From NCBI GenBank assembly GCA_009920875.1, contig RFZE01000024.1, positions 1 through 16,050 of the forward strand: DNA of 16,050 bases. Direction: 5' to 3'. This stretch comes from Alphaproteobacteria bacterium (GTDB lineage: Bacteria > Pseudomonadota > Alphaproteobacteria > RS24). Below, piece by piece: positions 5,748 through 14,532 of the stretch. A program made the translations under genes and the position numbers. Under the pieces are notes generated by a model. The model was given only the letters and a program-made list of their open reading frames with translations. It was not told where the DNA came from and did not search any database. Numbering within the stretch: the first letter of the stretch is position 1; each line of letters starts with the position of its first letter.

Positions 5748-7421
5748 ATGCTGGTATCGCTCTCCATTCGCGACATTGTCCTGATTGACCGGCTCGACCT
5801 TGAATGGCAGCCCTCGCTTTGCACATTAACCGGTGAAACCGGTGCCGGTAAATCCATTTTGCTTGATGCATTGGGCCTGGCAACCGGCGCGCGCGGTGAT
5901 GCCGGTTTGGTGCGACAAGGTTGTGCTCAAGGCAGCGTCACGGCGTTGTTTCAGCTGTCTGAAAATCATCCGATACAAACAATTCTCAATGAGAACGGCC
6001 TTGATGAGGGCAGCCCTGTTTCGGAATTGATTTTGCGGCGGCAGCAATCGGCCGATGGGCGCAGTCGCGCCTTTTGCAATGACCAGCCGATTGGCGTTAA
6101 TTTGCTGAAGCAAATCGGTAGCGCGCTGGTTGAAATTCACGGACAAAATGAGAGCCAAGCGCTGACCGATGCGGCAACGCAACGTCAATTGCTCGACGGT
6201 TTTGCCGGTCTCGCAGATGCGGTCAAAGAGCTGGGTGTTCTGTATGCGGCGCGACACGAAGCGCGCGCCGCCTTGGCCGCTTATCGCGCCGAATTGGCCA
6301 AAGCCAGCGCCGATACTGAGTTTTTGACCCATGCGATTGCCGAATTGCAGGAGTTAAGCCCGAAAGTTGGCGAAGAAGTGGCGCTGGCTGATGAACGGCT
6401 ATTGCTGATGAATGCTGAAAAAATCATCGGCGATTTGCGCGAGGCTGAAGGCTTTTTGCAGGGCGAGGGCAGTATTGAAACTGCACTTAACGGTGCATTG
6501 CGCCGCCTTGAAAAAGCAGCCCCTGAAGCGGCCGGACAGCTTGATGATGCCATTTCCGCGATTGACCGCGCCTTGATTGAAGCGGGCGAAGCGCGCATTG
6601 CGGTGTCGGATGCGGCGGCGCGCATCACCAATAATCCGGCGCGGTTGGAAGAAGTGGAGGGGCGTTTATTCGCCTTACGCGGCTTGGCGCGCAAACACGA
6701 TACGACATGCGACGGTCTGCACAATCTTTTGCTCGAAATGGATGAGAAATTAAGCGCCATTCATGGCGGCAATGATCGCATGGCCGAATTGGAAAAGGCC
6801 GTCAAAGATTGCGATGCGGCCTATGAAGAATCTGCCATGGCGATATCCGAAGCCCGCCATGCGGCTGCCGCGCGCTTGGACGATATGGTCAATCAGGAAT
6901 TGCAGCCGCTCAAACTTGATGGCGGCAAGTTTTCAACTTTGATGGAGCGCGTCGCTTTGGAAGATGGCGCGGCGCATGGCATTGATAAAATTAGCTTTGT
7001 CGCCTCAACCAATCCGGGCATGGCGCCGGGGCCGATTGCCAAAATCGCCTCGGGAGGTGAACTGGCGCGCTTCATGCTGGCCTTGAAAGTGTCGCTGGCC
7101 GCAGAAGGGCATGGCGGCACGTTGATATTTGACGAGGTTGATGCCGGTGTCGGTGGCGCGGTGGCCGAAGCGGTCGGCACGCGCCTGCGCCGTTTGGCAC
7201 AAAACGGACAAATTCTCGTGGTCACTCATAGCCCGCAAGTGGCGGCGCGCGGTGACCATCATTGGCAAGTCAGCAAGAGCGGCGAAAACGGCTCGGTCAG
7301 CACCAATGTCGTGCCATTGCTTGATAATGCGCGGCTGGAAGAAGTCGCGCGTATGTTGTCGGGTGCAAATATTACCGATGAGGCACGCGCTGCGGCACAA
7401 CGGCTGCTGGAGGTCGGATAA
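5748..7421 (+). CDS. recN: DNA repair protein RecN
   Basis: RecN is an SMC-like ATPase that acts early in recombination repair of double-strand breaks. The halves of the ABC-type head lie at the two ends: Walker A GETGAGKS at 29-36, and the signature ASGGELARFMLALK (from 434) with Walker B LIFDEVD (459-465) near the C-terminus. Between them is a long helical coiled-coil region, about residues 155-390, rich in Ala, Glu, Leu and Arg. The motif VEIHGQNESQAL after the first lobe is typical of RecN. The 557 residues match the family. The gene begins 9 bases after bamD, with an AGGG ribosome binding site overlapping the bamD stop, and its TAA overlaps the ligA ATG by one base. Translation of the three is therefore probably coupled. 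Confidence 0.98.
   Translation: MLVSLSIRDIVLIDRLDLEWQPSLCTLTGETGAGKSILLDALGLATGARGDAGLVRQGCAQGSVTALFQLSENHPIQTILNENGLDEGSPVSELILRRQQSADGRSRAFCNDQPIGVNLLKQIGSALVEIHGQNESQALTDAATQRQLLDGFAGLADAVKELGVLYAARHEARAALAAYRAELAKASADTEFLTHAIAELQELSPKVGEEVALADERLLLMNAEKIIGDLREAEGFLQGEGSIETALNGALRRLEKAAPEAAGQLDDAISAIDRALIEAGEARIAVSDAAARITNNPARLEEVEGRLFALRGLARKHDTTCDGLHNLLLEMDEKLSAIHGGNDRMAELEKAVKDCDAAYEESAMAISEARHAAAARLDDMVNQELQPLKLDGGKFSTLMERVALEDGAAHGIDKISFVASTNPGMAPGPIAKIASGGELARFMLALKVSLAAEGHGGTLIFDEVDAGVGGAVAEAVGTRLRRLAQNGQILVVTHSPQVAARGDHHWQVSKSGENGSVSTNVVPLLDNARLEEVARMLSGANITDEARAAAQRLLEVG
7409..7413 (+). promoter_or_regulatory. ligA ribosome binding site within recN
   Basis: GGAGG in the last codons of recN lies seven bases before ATG 7421, which shares its A with the recN stop TAA (7419-7421). 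It fixes the ligA start and points to coupled translation. Confidence 0.75.
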
Positions 7422-9544
7422 TGGCGGCAGACACGCCGGTCAATGCGCTTAGCAAGGCCGAAGCCGAAGCCGAATTGGCGCGGCTTGCGGAAGAAATAGC
7501 GACCCATGATATCGCCTATCACCAACAAGATGCGCCGCTTGTATCTGACGGCGAATATGACGCGCTGCGCCGACGCAATGAGGAAATTGAAGCGCGTTTT
7601 CCTGAATTGAAACGGAGCGATAGCCCGAGCGAGCGCGTCGGGGCCGCGGCGACAAATGCCTTTGGTAAAGTCGAACATGTCGTGCCGATGCTGTCATTGG
7701 GCAATGCCTTTGACGATGGCGATGTGCTTGATTTTGATGCCCGTATCCGACGCTTTCTCAATCTGGACGCTGACGCGGAACTGGTGTTTACCTCAGAGCC
7801 GAAAATTGACGGCCTGTCGGCCAGCCTGCGCTATGAGAAAGGCATATTGGTGCAAGGGGCGACGCGCGGCGATGGCCGTGTCGGTGAAGACATTACCGCC
7901 AATCTCAAAACCCTGCCCGATATTCCCCAACAATTACCGGATGGCGTGCCTGATATTGTTGAAGTGCGCGGCGAGGTTTATATGAGCCATGCCGATTTCG
8001 CGGCCTTGAATGAAAGGCAAGAAGCCGAAGGCGGCAAAATATTTGCCAATCCGCGCAATGCGGCGGCCGGTAGTCTGCGCCAGCTTGACCCTGAAATGAC
8101 CAAACAGCGGCCGCTCAAATTTTTTGCGTATGCCTGGGGTGATATGAGCGCCATGCCTGCCGATACGCAAAGCGGCATGATGGATTGCTTTCGCGAATGG
8201 GGGTTCAGCGTTAATCCGGCTTTCGTAACCGCTCATGACACAGCCGGTTTATTGGCGCATTGGGCGGAGATTGAAAACCGCCGCGCCGCGCTCGATTACG
8301 ATATTGACGGCATGGTCTATAAGGTCGACCGGCTCGATTATCAAAGCCGCCTCGGTTTTGTCTCGCGCGCGCCGCGTTGGGCGATAGCGCATAAATTCCC
8401 TGCCGAACAGGCGACCACCACATTAAATGATATCGATATTCAAGTCGGGCGCACCGGTGCGTTGACGCCGGTCGCCAAGCTGGCGCCGATAACCGTTGGT
8501 GGTGTGGTGGTCTCTAACGCCACTTTGCACAATGCCGATGAGATAGCGCGTAAAGATGTTCGCATTGGCGACCGCGTGATTATTCAGCGTGCCGGAGATG
8601 TTATTCCGCAAGTGGTGCGCGTGCTGACAGAAGAGCGCAAACCCGATAGCAAGCCATTTGATTTTCCCGATACCTGCCCCGCATGCGGCGCTATGGCGGC
8701 GCGTGAAATACGCGATGACGGCGAAGCCGATGCGGTGACGCGGTGCTCGGCCGGATTTACCTGTCCGGCGCAAGCACGCGAACGCTTGAAGCATTTCGTC
8801 TCGCGCGCGGCTCTGGATATTGAAGGTCTGGGGCAGAAGCAAATCGATGATTATTGGGCGCTTGAGCTTATCAGAACGCCGCAGGATATATTTACCCTGC
8901 AGGCGCGCTTTGAAAATGACCCGCCGGAAATTTGGCAATATACATCGGGCAGTAAAGAAAAAATCGGCACGCTGAAAGACAGTGCGCGCAAGCTCTTCGC
9001 CGCCATTGAAAGCCGTAAAACCGCCGACCTTCACCGCTATATTTTCGCGCTCGGTATTCGCCATATTGGCGAGACATCGGCGCGACTTTTGGCGCGCCAC
9101 TATTTGTCTTTAACGGCCATGATGCAGGCGGCGCAAGCAATGGCGGCAGGCGATGAAGGCGCGCGCAGCGAGATTGAGGCATTGGACGGGGTCGGCAAGG
9201 CGCTGGTTGATGCGCTTATCGGCTTTTTTGCTGTGGCCGAAAATTGTGCCGCCATTATGGCGCTGATAGAAGCCGGTGTTACACCGACCCCGCCTGAAGA
9301 AATTGCCACGGATACACCGGTGGCCGGAAAGACGATTGTATTCACCGGCACGCTGGAAAAAATGACCCGCGCCGAGGCGAAAGCGCGAGCTGAGGCTTTG
9401 GGCGCGAAAGTCGTCGGCTCAGTATCGGCCAAAACCGATATTCTGGTCGCTGGCCCCGGCGCCGGATCAAAACTCACCAAAGCGACAGAGCTTGGTGTCG
9501 AGGTTTTGACGGAAGAGCAGTGGATCGAATTGGTGCAAGCCTAA
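7421..9544 (+). CDS. ligA: NAD-dependent DNA ligase LigA
   Basis: LigA seals nicks in DNA during replication and repair, using NAD+ to adenylate an active-site lysine. All domains are present in order. The Ia region, with HDIAYHQQDAPLVSDGEYD, binds NMN. The adenylation domain has the catalytic K128 in EPKIDGLSASL. An OB fold follows (containing GRTGALTPVAKLAPI and TLHN), then a four-cysteine zinc finger (C419, C422, C442, C448), helix-hairpin-helix repeats (about 465-600, with ALDIEGLGQKQIDDY and EALDGVGKALVDAL), and a C-terminal BRCT domain from about residue 630 (GKTIVFTGTLEKMTRAEAK, ending EEQWIELVQA). The 707 residues are typical for alphaproteobacteria. It is the last gene of the plus-strand run; its stop overlaps the stop of the convergent pepP-like gene. 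Confidence 0.99.
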   Translation: MAADTPVNALSKAEAEAELARLAEEIATHDIAYHQQDAPLVSDGEYDALRRRNEEIEARFPELKRSDSPSERVGAAATNAFGKVEHVVPMLSLGNAFDDGDVLDFDARIRRFLNLDADAELVFTSEPKIDGLSASLRYEKGILVQGATRGDGRVGEDITANLKTLPDIPQQLPDGVPDIVEVRGEVYMSHADFAALNERQEAEGGKIFANPRNAAAGSLRQLDPEMTKQRPLKFFAYAWGDMSAMPADTQSGMMDCFREWGFSVNPAFVTAHDTAGLLAHWAEIENRRAALDYDIDGMVYKVDRLDYQSRLGFVSRAPRWAIAHKFPAEQATTTLNDIDIQVGRTGALTPVAKLAPITVGGVVVSNATLHNADEIARKDVRIGDRVIIQRAGDVIPQVVRVLTEERKPDSKPFDFPDTCPACGAMAAREIRDDGEADAVTRCSAGFTCPAQARERLKHFVSRAALDIEGLGQKQIDDYWALELIRTPQDIFTLQARFENDPPEIWQYTSGSKEKIGTLKDSARKLFAAIESRKTADLHRYIFALGIRHIGETSARLLARHYLSLTAMMQAAQAMAAGDEGARSEIEALDGVGKALVDALIGFFAVAENCAAIMALIEAGVTPTPPEEIATDTPVAGKTIVFTGTLEKMTRAEAKARAEALGAKVVGSVSAKTDILVAGPGAGSKLTKATELGVEVLTEEQWIELVQA

Positions 9545-11346
9545 AGCGGCTTGCAATTGGCCTTGAGCCAGTTTTGCGTTGATTTATCGACCATGGGCAA
9601 GAGGGTTTTCTGCACCCGCTTATGATAAGCGTCGAGCCAGCCAATTTCAGCCGTACTCATTTGGCTTTTGTCAATCAGGCGGCGGTCAATCGGGGCCAAT
9701 GTCAGCGGTTCAAAGCCCATCATCGGGCGCGCGCCTTTGGCTTTTTTGAGGGGCGTCACATATTGCAGGTTTTCAATGCGAATGCCGAATGCATTGGCTT
9801 TGTAATAGCCCGGCTCATTGGAGACAATCATGCCTTCTTGCAGCGCCACTGTGCCGCCTTTTGAAATGCGCTGCGGCCCTTCATGCACGGAAAGATAGCT
9901 ACCGACGCCATGGCCCGTGCCATGGTCGAAATCGAGCCCGACTTCCCACAGCGGCGCGCGCGCCAGCGTATCCAATTGCATACCGTTTGTGCCGGGCGGA
10001 AAATAAGCCATAGCGAGCGCAATATGGCCGCGCAAAACGCGGGTAAAGGCATCAATAGCACCGGCCGGTGCCTTGCTGCCCTCAACCAGAACCGTGCGCG
10101 TGACATCTGTCGTGCCTTGCTGATATTGTCCGCCACTATCGATGAGATAGAGGTCACCCGGCTTAATCAGGCGATTGGTTTTCTCGGTCACGCGATAATG
10201 GACAATCGCGCCATTGGGGCCGGTGCCGGAAATCGTATCGAAGCTCAAATCAAGCAATTTGCCTGAGGCTGCACGGCAGGCTTCGGCCTGTTTGGCGGCG
10301 CAAATTTCCGTCAGTTCGCCTTTACCGGCATTTTTGTCGAACCAAGCCAAGAAATTACACAAGGCCGCGCCATCCATTTCATGCGCGGCAATGCTGGCTT
10401 TAATCTCGGCCTTGTGCTTGGCCGCTTTCGGCAAGGCGCACGGGTCGGTGACGCGCACCAAATTGGCATCAAGCATTTGTTCGGCGAACCAAGCCGGTGT
10501 GTTGCTCGGGTCAAAAGCCACGGTTTTGCCTTTCAGCGCCTTCAGCTTGGCCAGCATATCGCCTTGCCTGTGCAGGCGTAGACCACTGCCAATATGGGCG
10601 CGCACCGTCGCATCAACACGGCTTTTGCGAATGAACCAGTCAAAGCTGCCATTTTTATTGAGCAGCCCGAAAGACAGGGCAAATGGCGTATGCGGCACAT
10701 CGGCGGCGCGAATGTTCAAAAGCCAAGCAATATTTTCCGGTTGCGCGACAAGCAACATATCCTGACCCGCCGCTTTCATCTCAGCCGCCAATGCTTTGCG
10801 CTTTTGCTCCGATGTGCGACCGGCAACACGCGTTGGCTGAATGACCACCGGCGTGTCCGGTAGCTCAGGCCGATCGTGCCAATCGGCATCAAGGGGGTTT
10901 TCATCAAGCAGCACCAGTCGTGCACCCTTGGCGGCGAGACGGTCGCGATAGGCTTTCACGGCGGTCTCACTGTGCAGACGCGGGTCGAGACCGATTTCCA
11001 TACCTTTCTTAACCGTTGCAGCCAGCCATTGCGATGGCGCGGTTTGCATAATATCGACAATCGCAAACAGCTTGGTGTCGGTTTGTTTCGGCGCTTGTAA
11101 AATATAGCGGCCATCGACAAACAAGGCCGCTTTGCGCGCCAATATAATCGCCGTACCGGCCGAGCCGCCAAAGCCTGAAATATATTTCAAGCGCTCATTG
11201 GCGGCGGGCACATATTCGCCTTGATATTCGTCCTCGCGCGGCACAATCAACCCGTCCAGCTTCAGCTTGGTGAGGCGCGCTCGTAATGTTGTCACCCGTG
11301 GGGCAACAAGATTTGTGGAACTGTCATCGTCAAAGTTTTGAAACAT
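9541..11346 (-). CDS. pepP: Xaa-Pro aminopeptidase, long (eukaryotic-type) aminopeptidase P
   Basis: The enzyme removes the N-terminal residue from peptides whose second residue is proline, using two metal ions in a pita-bread (M24B) fold in the cytoplasm. The 601 residues match the three-domain form related to eukaryotic XPNPEP1, rather than E. coli PepP at about 440. Two creatinase-like N-terminal domains cover about 20-320 (VPREDEYQGEYVP near the start), followed by the catalytic domain. All five metal ligands are present: D403 and D414 (LIDSGGQYQQGTTDVTRT), H479 (HGTGHGVGSY), E511 (SNEPGYY) and E525 (GIRIENLQYV). A C-terminal M24 extension has FEPLTLAPID. The start lies eight bases after the prmA stop with a poor ribosome binding site, so it probably depends on coupling. 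No signal peptide is seen. The gene symbol is by function and the family is clear. Confidence 0.95.
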   Translation of the reverse strand: MFQNFDDDSSTNLVAPRVTTLRARLTKLKLDGLIVPREDEYQGEYVPAANERLKYISGFGGSAGTAIILARKAALFVDGRYILQAPKQTDTKLFAIVDIMQTAPSQWLAATVKKGMEIGLDPRLHSETAVKAYRDRLAAKGARLVLLDENPLDADWHDRPELPDTPVVIQPTRVAGRTSEQKRKALAAEMKAAGQDMLLVAQPENIAWLLNIRAADVPHTPFALSFGLLNKNGSFDWFIRKSRVDATVRAHIGSGLRLHRQGDMLAKLKALKGKTVAFDPSNTPAWFAEQMLDANLVRVTDPCALPKAAKHKAEIKASIAAHEMDGAALCNFLAWFDKNAGKGELTEICAAKQAEACRAASGKLLDLSFDTISGTGPNGAIVHYRVTEKTNRLIKPGDLYLIDSGGQYQQGTTDVTRTVLVEGSKAPAGAIDAFTRVLRGHIALAMAYFPPGTNGMQLDTLARAPLWEVGLDFDHGTGHGVGSYLSVHEGPQRISKGGTVALQEGMIVSNEPGYYKANAFGIRIENLQYVTPLKKAKGARPMMGFEPLTLAPIDRRLIDKSQMSTAEIGWLDAYHKRVQKTLLPMVDKSTQNWLKANCKPL

Positions 11347-11354
11347 GCCGCATA

Positions 11355-12179
11355 TTATCGCTTAAAGCAGAGGCTCGTCCATGCCCCAATGACAATTTTC
11401 CGTTCCACTGTCAAATCATGGGCGCGATAGCGCGCCATCACGCGGCATGCTTGCTCATTGAGAATGCCGGACACAATCACCCGCCCATGTGGCCTTAAAT
11501 GGTGTTTGAAATCACCCGCCAAATGACACAAAGGCGTCGCCAATATATTGGCCAAAATCAAATCAAAGCGCCGCGCATGATAGGCACGATGCGCCATCCC
11601 CTCAGCCGTGAAGCAATAAATGCTCGGGGTAACGCCGTTTAACCGCATATTGGCGGTGCTCATTGCGACAGCGATCGGGTCGTTATCGCTGGCGAGAATA
11701 TGGCGAACCCCCGCTTTCGCAGCAGCGATGGCCAGCACGCCCGAACCGCAGCCAATATCGGCAATATGGCGCGGGTGATGCGTTTTCATATGCGCGGCCA
11801 ATAATGCGAGGCAGCCTTGGGTGGTGCCATGATGGCCGGAGCCGAAAGCATTGCCCGCTTGCATTTCTGTATTCAGCCAGCCGCCACCGCGTGGCGCATC
11901 ATGGCTGCCATGCAAATAAAACGGCGGCACAATGACGGGTGGCAGGCCTTTTTGGCTTTCGCTGACCCAATCCATATCGGGCAATGGTGCCAAATCGGCA
12001 ATAGCATCCGCCGGTAAAACCAAGCCGGTCAAATCGGGTTCTGTTTCGAAATAAACCTCGAAACGCGTCGCTTGATTATCGACATCGGTGGCCCAAATAG
12101 TTGCGCCGAAAGCTTCCAGCGCTTCCTCGGCTGCAGCCTTATCGACCGTGGCGAAACTCAGTTTCCAAGTGGCGGGCAT
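11355..12179 (-). CDS. prmA: Ribosomal protein L11 methyltransferase PrmA
   Basis: PrmA trimethylates lysines and the N-terminus of ribosomal protein L11, using S-adenosylmethionine. The N-terminal substrate-recognition domain begins TWKLSF and has DMDWVSESQKGLPPV near residue 70. The catalytic domain has the PrmA-specific AFGSGHHGTTQGCL (111-124), SAM motif I IADIGCGSGVLAIAAAK (139-155), the acidic loop SDNDP (164-168) and LILANILATPL (207-217). I chose the ATG at 12179 (protein starts MPATWKLSF, 274 residues), which lies 7 bases after the uvrD stop and aligns with the usual PrmA start. The ATG codons at 12203 and 12239 are in frame but would overlap uvrD by 17 and 53 bases, and none of the three has a good ribosome binding site. 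It is the middle gene of the minus-strand run, followed by pepP. Confidence 0.93.
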   Translation of the reverse strand: MPATWKLSFATVDKAAAEEALEAFGATIWATDVDNQATRFEVYFETEPDLTGLVLPADAIADLAPLPDMDWVSESQKGLPPVIVPPFYLHGSHDAPRGGGWLNTEMQAGNAFGSGHHGTTQGCLALLAAHMKTHHPRHIADIGCGSGVLAIAAAKAGVRHILASDNDPIAVAMSTANMRLNGVTPSIYCFTAEGMAHRAYHARRFDLILANILATPLCHLAGDFKHHLRPHGRVIVSGILNEQACRVMARYRAHDLTVERKIVIGAWTSLCFKR

Positions 12180-12186
12180 ATAGCCG

Positions 12187-14416
12187 TTAGTGCTTTTCGA
12201 CATAATTATCGAGCACTTTTTTGGTTCCCGCTTTTTCAAATGCTACGGTCAACTTATTGCCTTCAATCGCTTCAATGCGACCATAACCGAATTTTTGGTG
12301 GAATATGCGTTCGCCGCGTTTAAACGCGCTGCTGCTCATGGAAGAAACAACCGGCTCGGCGCGCGCATTAATGGTCGGTGGCGCGCTTTGTTTGTAAGAA
12401 CTGCGATTGTTTTGCGCGCGTTGCCAGCCGGGGCTGTTATAGCTGGACGTCGAAAAATCATTGCTGAAGCGGCTTTGGTTCGAAAAACCGCCGACGGCAT
12501 GGTCGCTTTCGGCCACTTCGACATGGTCTTGCGGCAATTCATCAATAAAGCGCGACGGCAAAGCCGAGTTCCACTGGCCGTGCGTGCGGCGATTGCCGGC
12601 AAAGCTGATGGTGGCGCGCTGTTTGGCGCGGGTAATGCCGACATAGGCGAGGCGGCGCTCTTCTTCCAAGCCTTTTGTGCCGCTCTCGTCGAGGCTGCGC
12701 TGGTGAGGAAACAAGCCTTCTTCCCAACCGGGCAAAAACACGCTTTCAAATTCCAACCCTTTGGCGGCGTGCAGCGTCATGATGGAGACTTTATCTTCAT
12801 TGTCATCATTGGCGGCTTCCATGACCAAGGAAATATGTTCCAAATAGCCGGTCAGGGTTTCAAATTCTTCCATCGAACGGACAAGCTCTTTCAAATTTTC
12901 CAACTTGCCCGGCGCATCGGGTGATTTATCGGCCTGCCACATGGCGGTATAGCCGCTTTCATCGAGCACCAGTTCGGCCAGTTCCGTATGCGTCATGGTA
13001 TCGACCAGTGAGCGCCAATGGGTGACAGCGCGCACAAAGCCGGTCAAAGCGCGCCGCGCGGCCGGTTTCAATTCTTCCGTATCGATAATCTCTTCGGCCA
13101 TGCGGAACAGCGATTTGCCTTGCCCGCGCGCCGCATTTTGCAATGTCTGCATGGCGACATTGCCGAGGCCACGGCGCGGTTTATTGCAAATCCGTTCAAA
13201 CGCCAAATCATCATCAATTTGCGCAATCAGCCGCAAATAAGCATTGGCATCGCGAATTTCGGCACGCTCATAAAAGCGCGGGCCGCCAATCACGCGATAG
13301 GGAATGCCCAAAGAAATAAAGCGATCTTCAAATTCGCGCATTTGGAACGAGGCGCGCACCAGCACCGCCATTTCATTAAGCGCCTGACCGCTGCGTTGAT
13401 AGGCTTCAATGTCATCCGCCGTCATCCGCGCCTCTTCTTCGCCGTCCCATACGCCGCGCACTTTTACCTGCTCGCCATCTTCATTGCTGTCGGTCCAGAG
13501 GGTTTTGCCGAGGCGGCTCTCATTGGCGGCAATCAGGCCTGAGGCGGCACCCAAAATATGCGGCGTTGAGCGGTAATTACGCTCCAGACGAATGACTTGC
13601 GCGCCTTCAAAATCTTTTTCAAAGCGCAAAATATTGTCGACTTCTGCGCCGCGCCAGCCGTAAATCGACTGGTCATCATCACCGACGCAGCAAATATTAT
13701 TATGCCCCTGCGCCAGCAAGCGCAGCCACAGATATTGCACCGCATTGGTATCTTGATATTCATCGACCAAAATGTGCTTGAAGCGCTGCTGATATTCGCT
13801 CAATACCGCTTCATTTTCACGAAACAGGCGCAAACATTCGAGCAATAAATCGCCGAAGTCAGTAGCATTGAGGATTTTCAACCGCTTTTGATAATCGGCA
13901 TAAAGCTTACCGCCCAAGCCATTGGCAAAAAATCCGGCTTCGCCTTCCGGCACATTTTCCGGCTGTGTCCAAAATGGTGAAATCGGGCCGTAAATCGACC
14001 AATTCGGCGTGAATCCGCAATATTTTTGCCGATAATGAGTGAAACGTGCCGAGCCATGGCATGCCCTCAACGGTTTCGCCCAACATGTGGCCGATGCGCT
14101 CTTTCATTTCGCGCGCCGCCTTATTGGTAAAGGTAACGGCGAGAATTTGGCTTGGCCAAGCCTGTTGCGTTGCAATTTTATAGGCAATGCGCGTGGTTAA
14201 AGCGCGGGTTTTGCCGGTTCCGGCACCGGCCAGCAAAAGCAAAGGGCCGTCATCGGCGGTGACGGCGGCGTTTTGCTCATCATTCAACCCGTCAAGCAGC
14301 GGTTCGATGCGTCGCGCCTGTCCGGCCACGCTGGCGCGTTCAGATATGCTGCCACCCTGCGGCTGCGGCGCAGGGGGTGGGGCGTCAGCGCCCAAATCGA
14401 ACGGGTCGTTTTCCAT
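12187..14416 (-). pseudogene. uvrD: UvrD/PcrA-type 3'-5' DNA helicase, disrupted by an internal deletion
   Basis: This is a superfamily 1 helicase of the UvrD/PcrA/Rep group that unwinds DNA in excision and mismatch repair. The 5' part (14416 to about 13965) has the Q motif (GLNDEQNAAV), Walker A AGAGTGKT (residues 63-70), TFTNKAAREMKER and GTFHSL, then reads FTILDT. The rest, in another frame from about 13962 to 12187, resumes at PENVPEGEAGFFANG. It holds DEYQDT, GDDDQSIYGWRGA, LERNYRST, MTLHAAKGLEFE, YVGITRAK and the C-terminal Tudor-like GERIFHQKFGYGRIEAIEGNK. In intact relatives about 40 codons (beginning DDQ, in domain 1B) lie between these parts. Here they are missing and the frame is shifted, so one full protein cannot be made. 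The start ATG 14416 has AGGTGA just upstream; GTG 14425 is an alternative. It may be a true mutation or an assembly error. The sequence is otherwise well preserved, so any loss is recent. Confidence 0.88.
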
Positions 14417-14532
14417 CCATCTCACCTAATTTGATTCGCTCACTATAGCATTTCGCGTATTTAGGCCGAACCTATCTAGCCAATCACTTGCGACATTGTT
14501 AGTGTCGGCACAGGAGATAACAATAGGTCGTC
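14417..14532. promoter_or_regulatory. Divergent intergenic region, uvrD-like / asmA-like
   Basis: This 116-base gap must hold the promoter of the minus-strand run and probably that of the AsmA-like gene. For the minus strand, TATAGT (complement of 14442-14447) is a good -10 match; the sequence 17 bases upstream (TTCGGC) is a poor -35. AGGTGA (complement of 14422-14427) is the uvrD ribosome binding site. CGACA 14491-14495 and TGTCG 14503-14507 form a short inverted repeat that could be a small operator or hairpin. No clear plus-strand promoter was found. AGGAG at 14512-14516 is too far (16 bases) from ATG 14533 to be a normal ribosome binding site. Confidence 0.4.

Noticed and set aside
13955..13970. 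Programmed ribosomal frameshift in uvrD
   Set aside because: About 40 conserved residues are absent at the join and no slippery heptamer is evident, so a deletion fits better.
13907..14425. Two overlapping minus-strand frames (13907-14425 and 12187-14070) as two separate genes
   Set aside because: Together they cover one UvrD-type helicase. The apparent start of the second frame at 14070 lies in sequence that codes for the first, and its first ~35 residues do not resemble any protein start.
14488..14524. Plus-strand promoter for the AsmA-like gene (TTGTTA 14496-14501 with AACAAT 14519-14524)
   Set aside because: The match is partial and would start the transcript only a few bases before the ATG; not convincing by eye.
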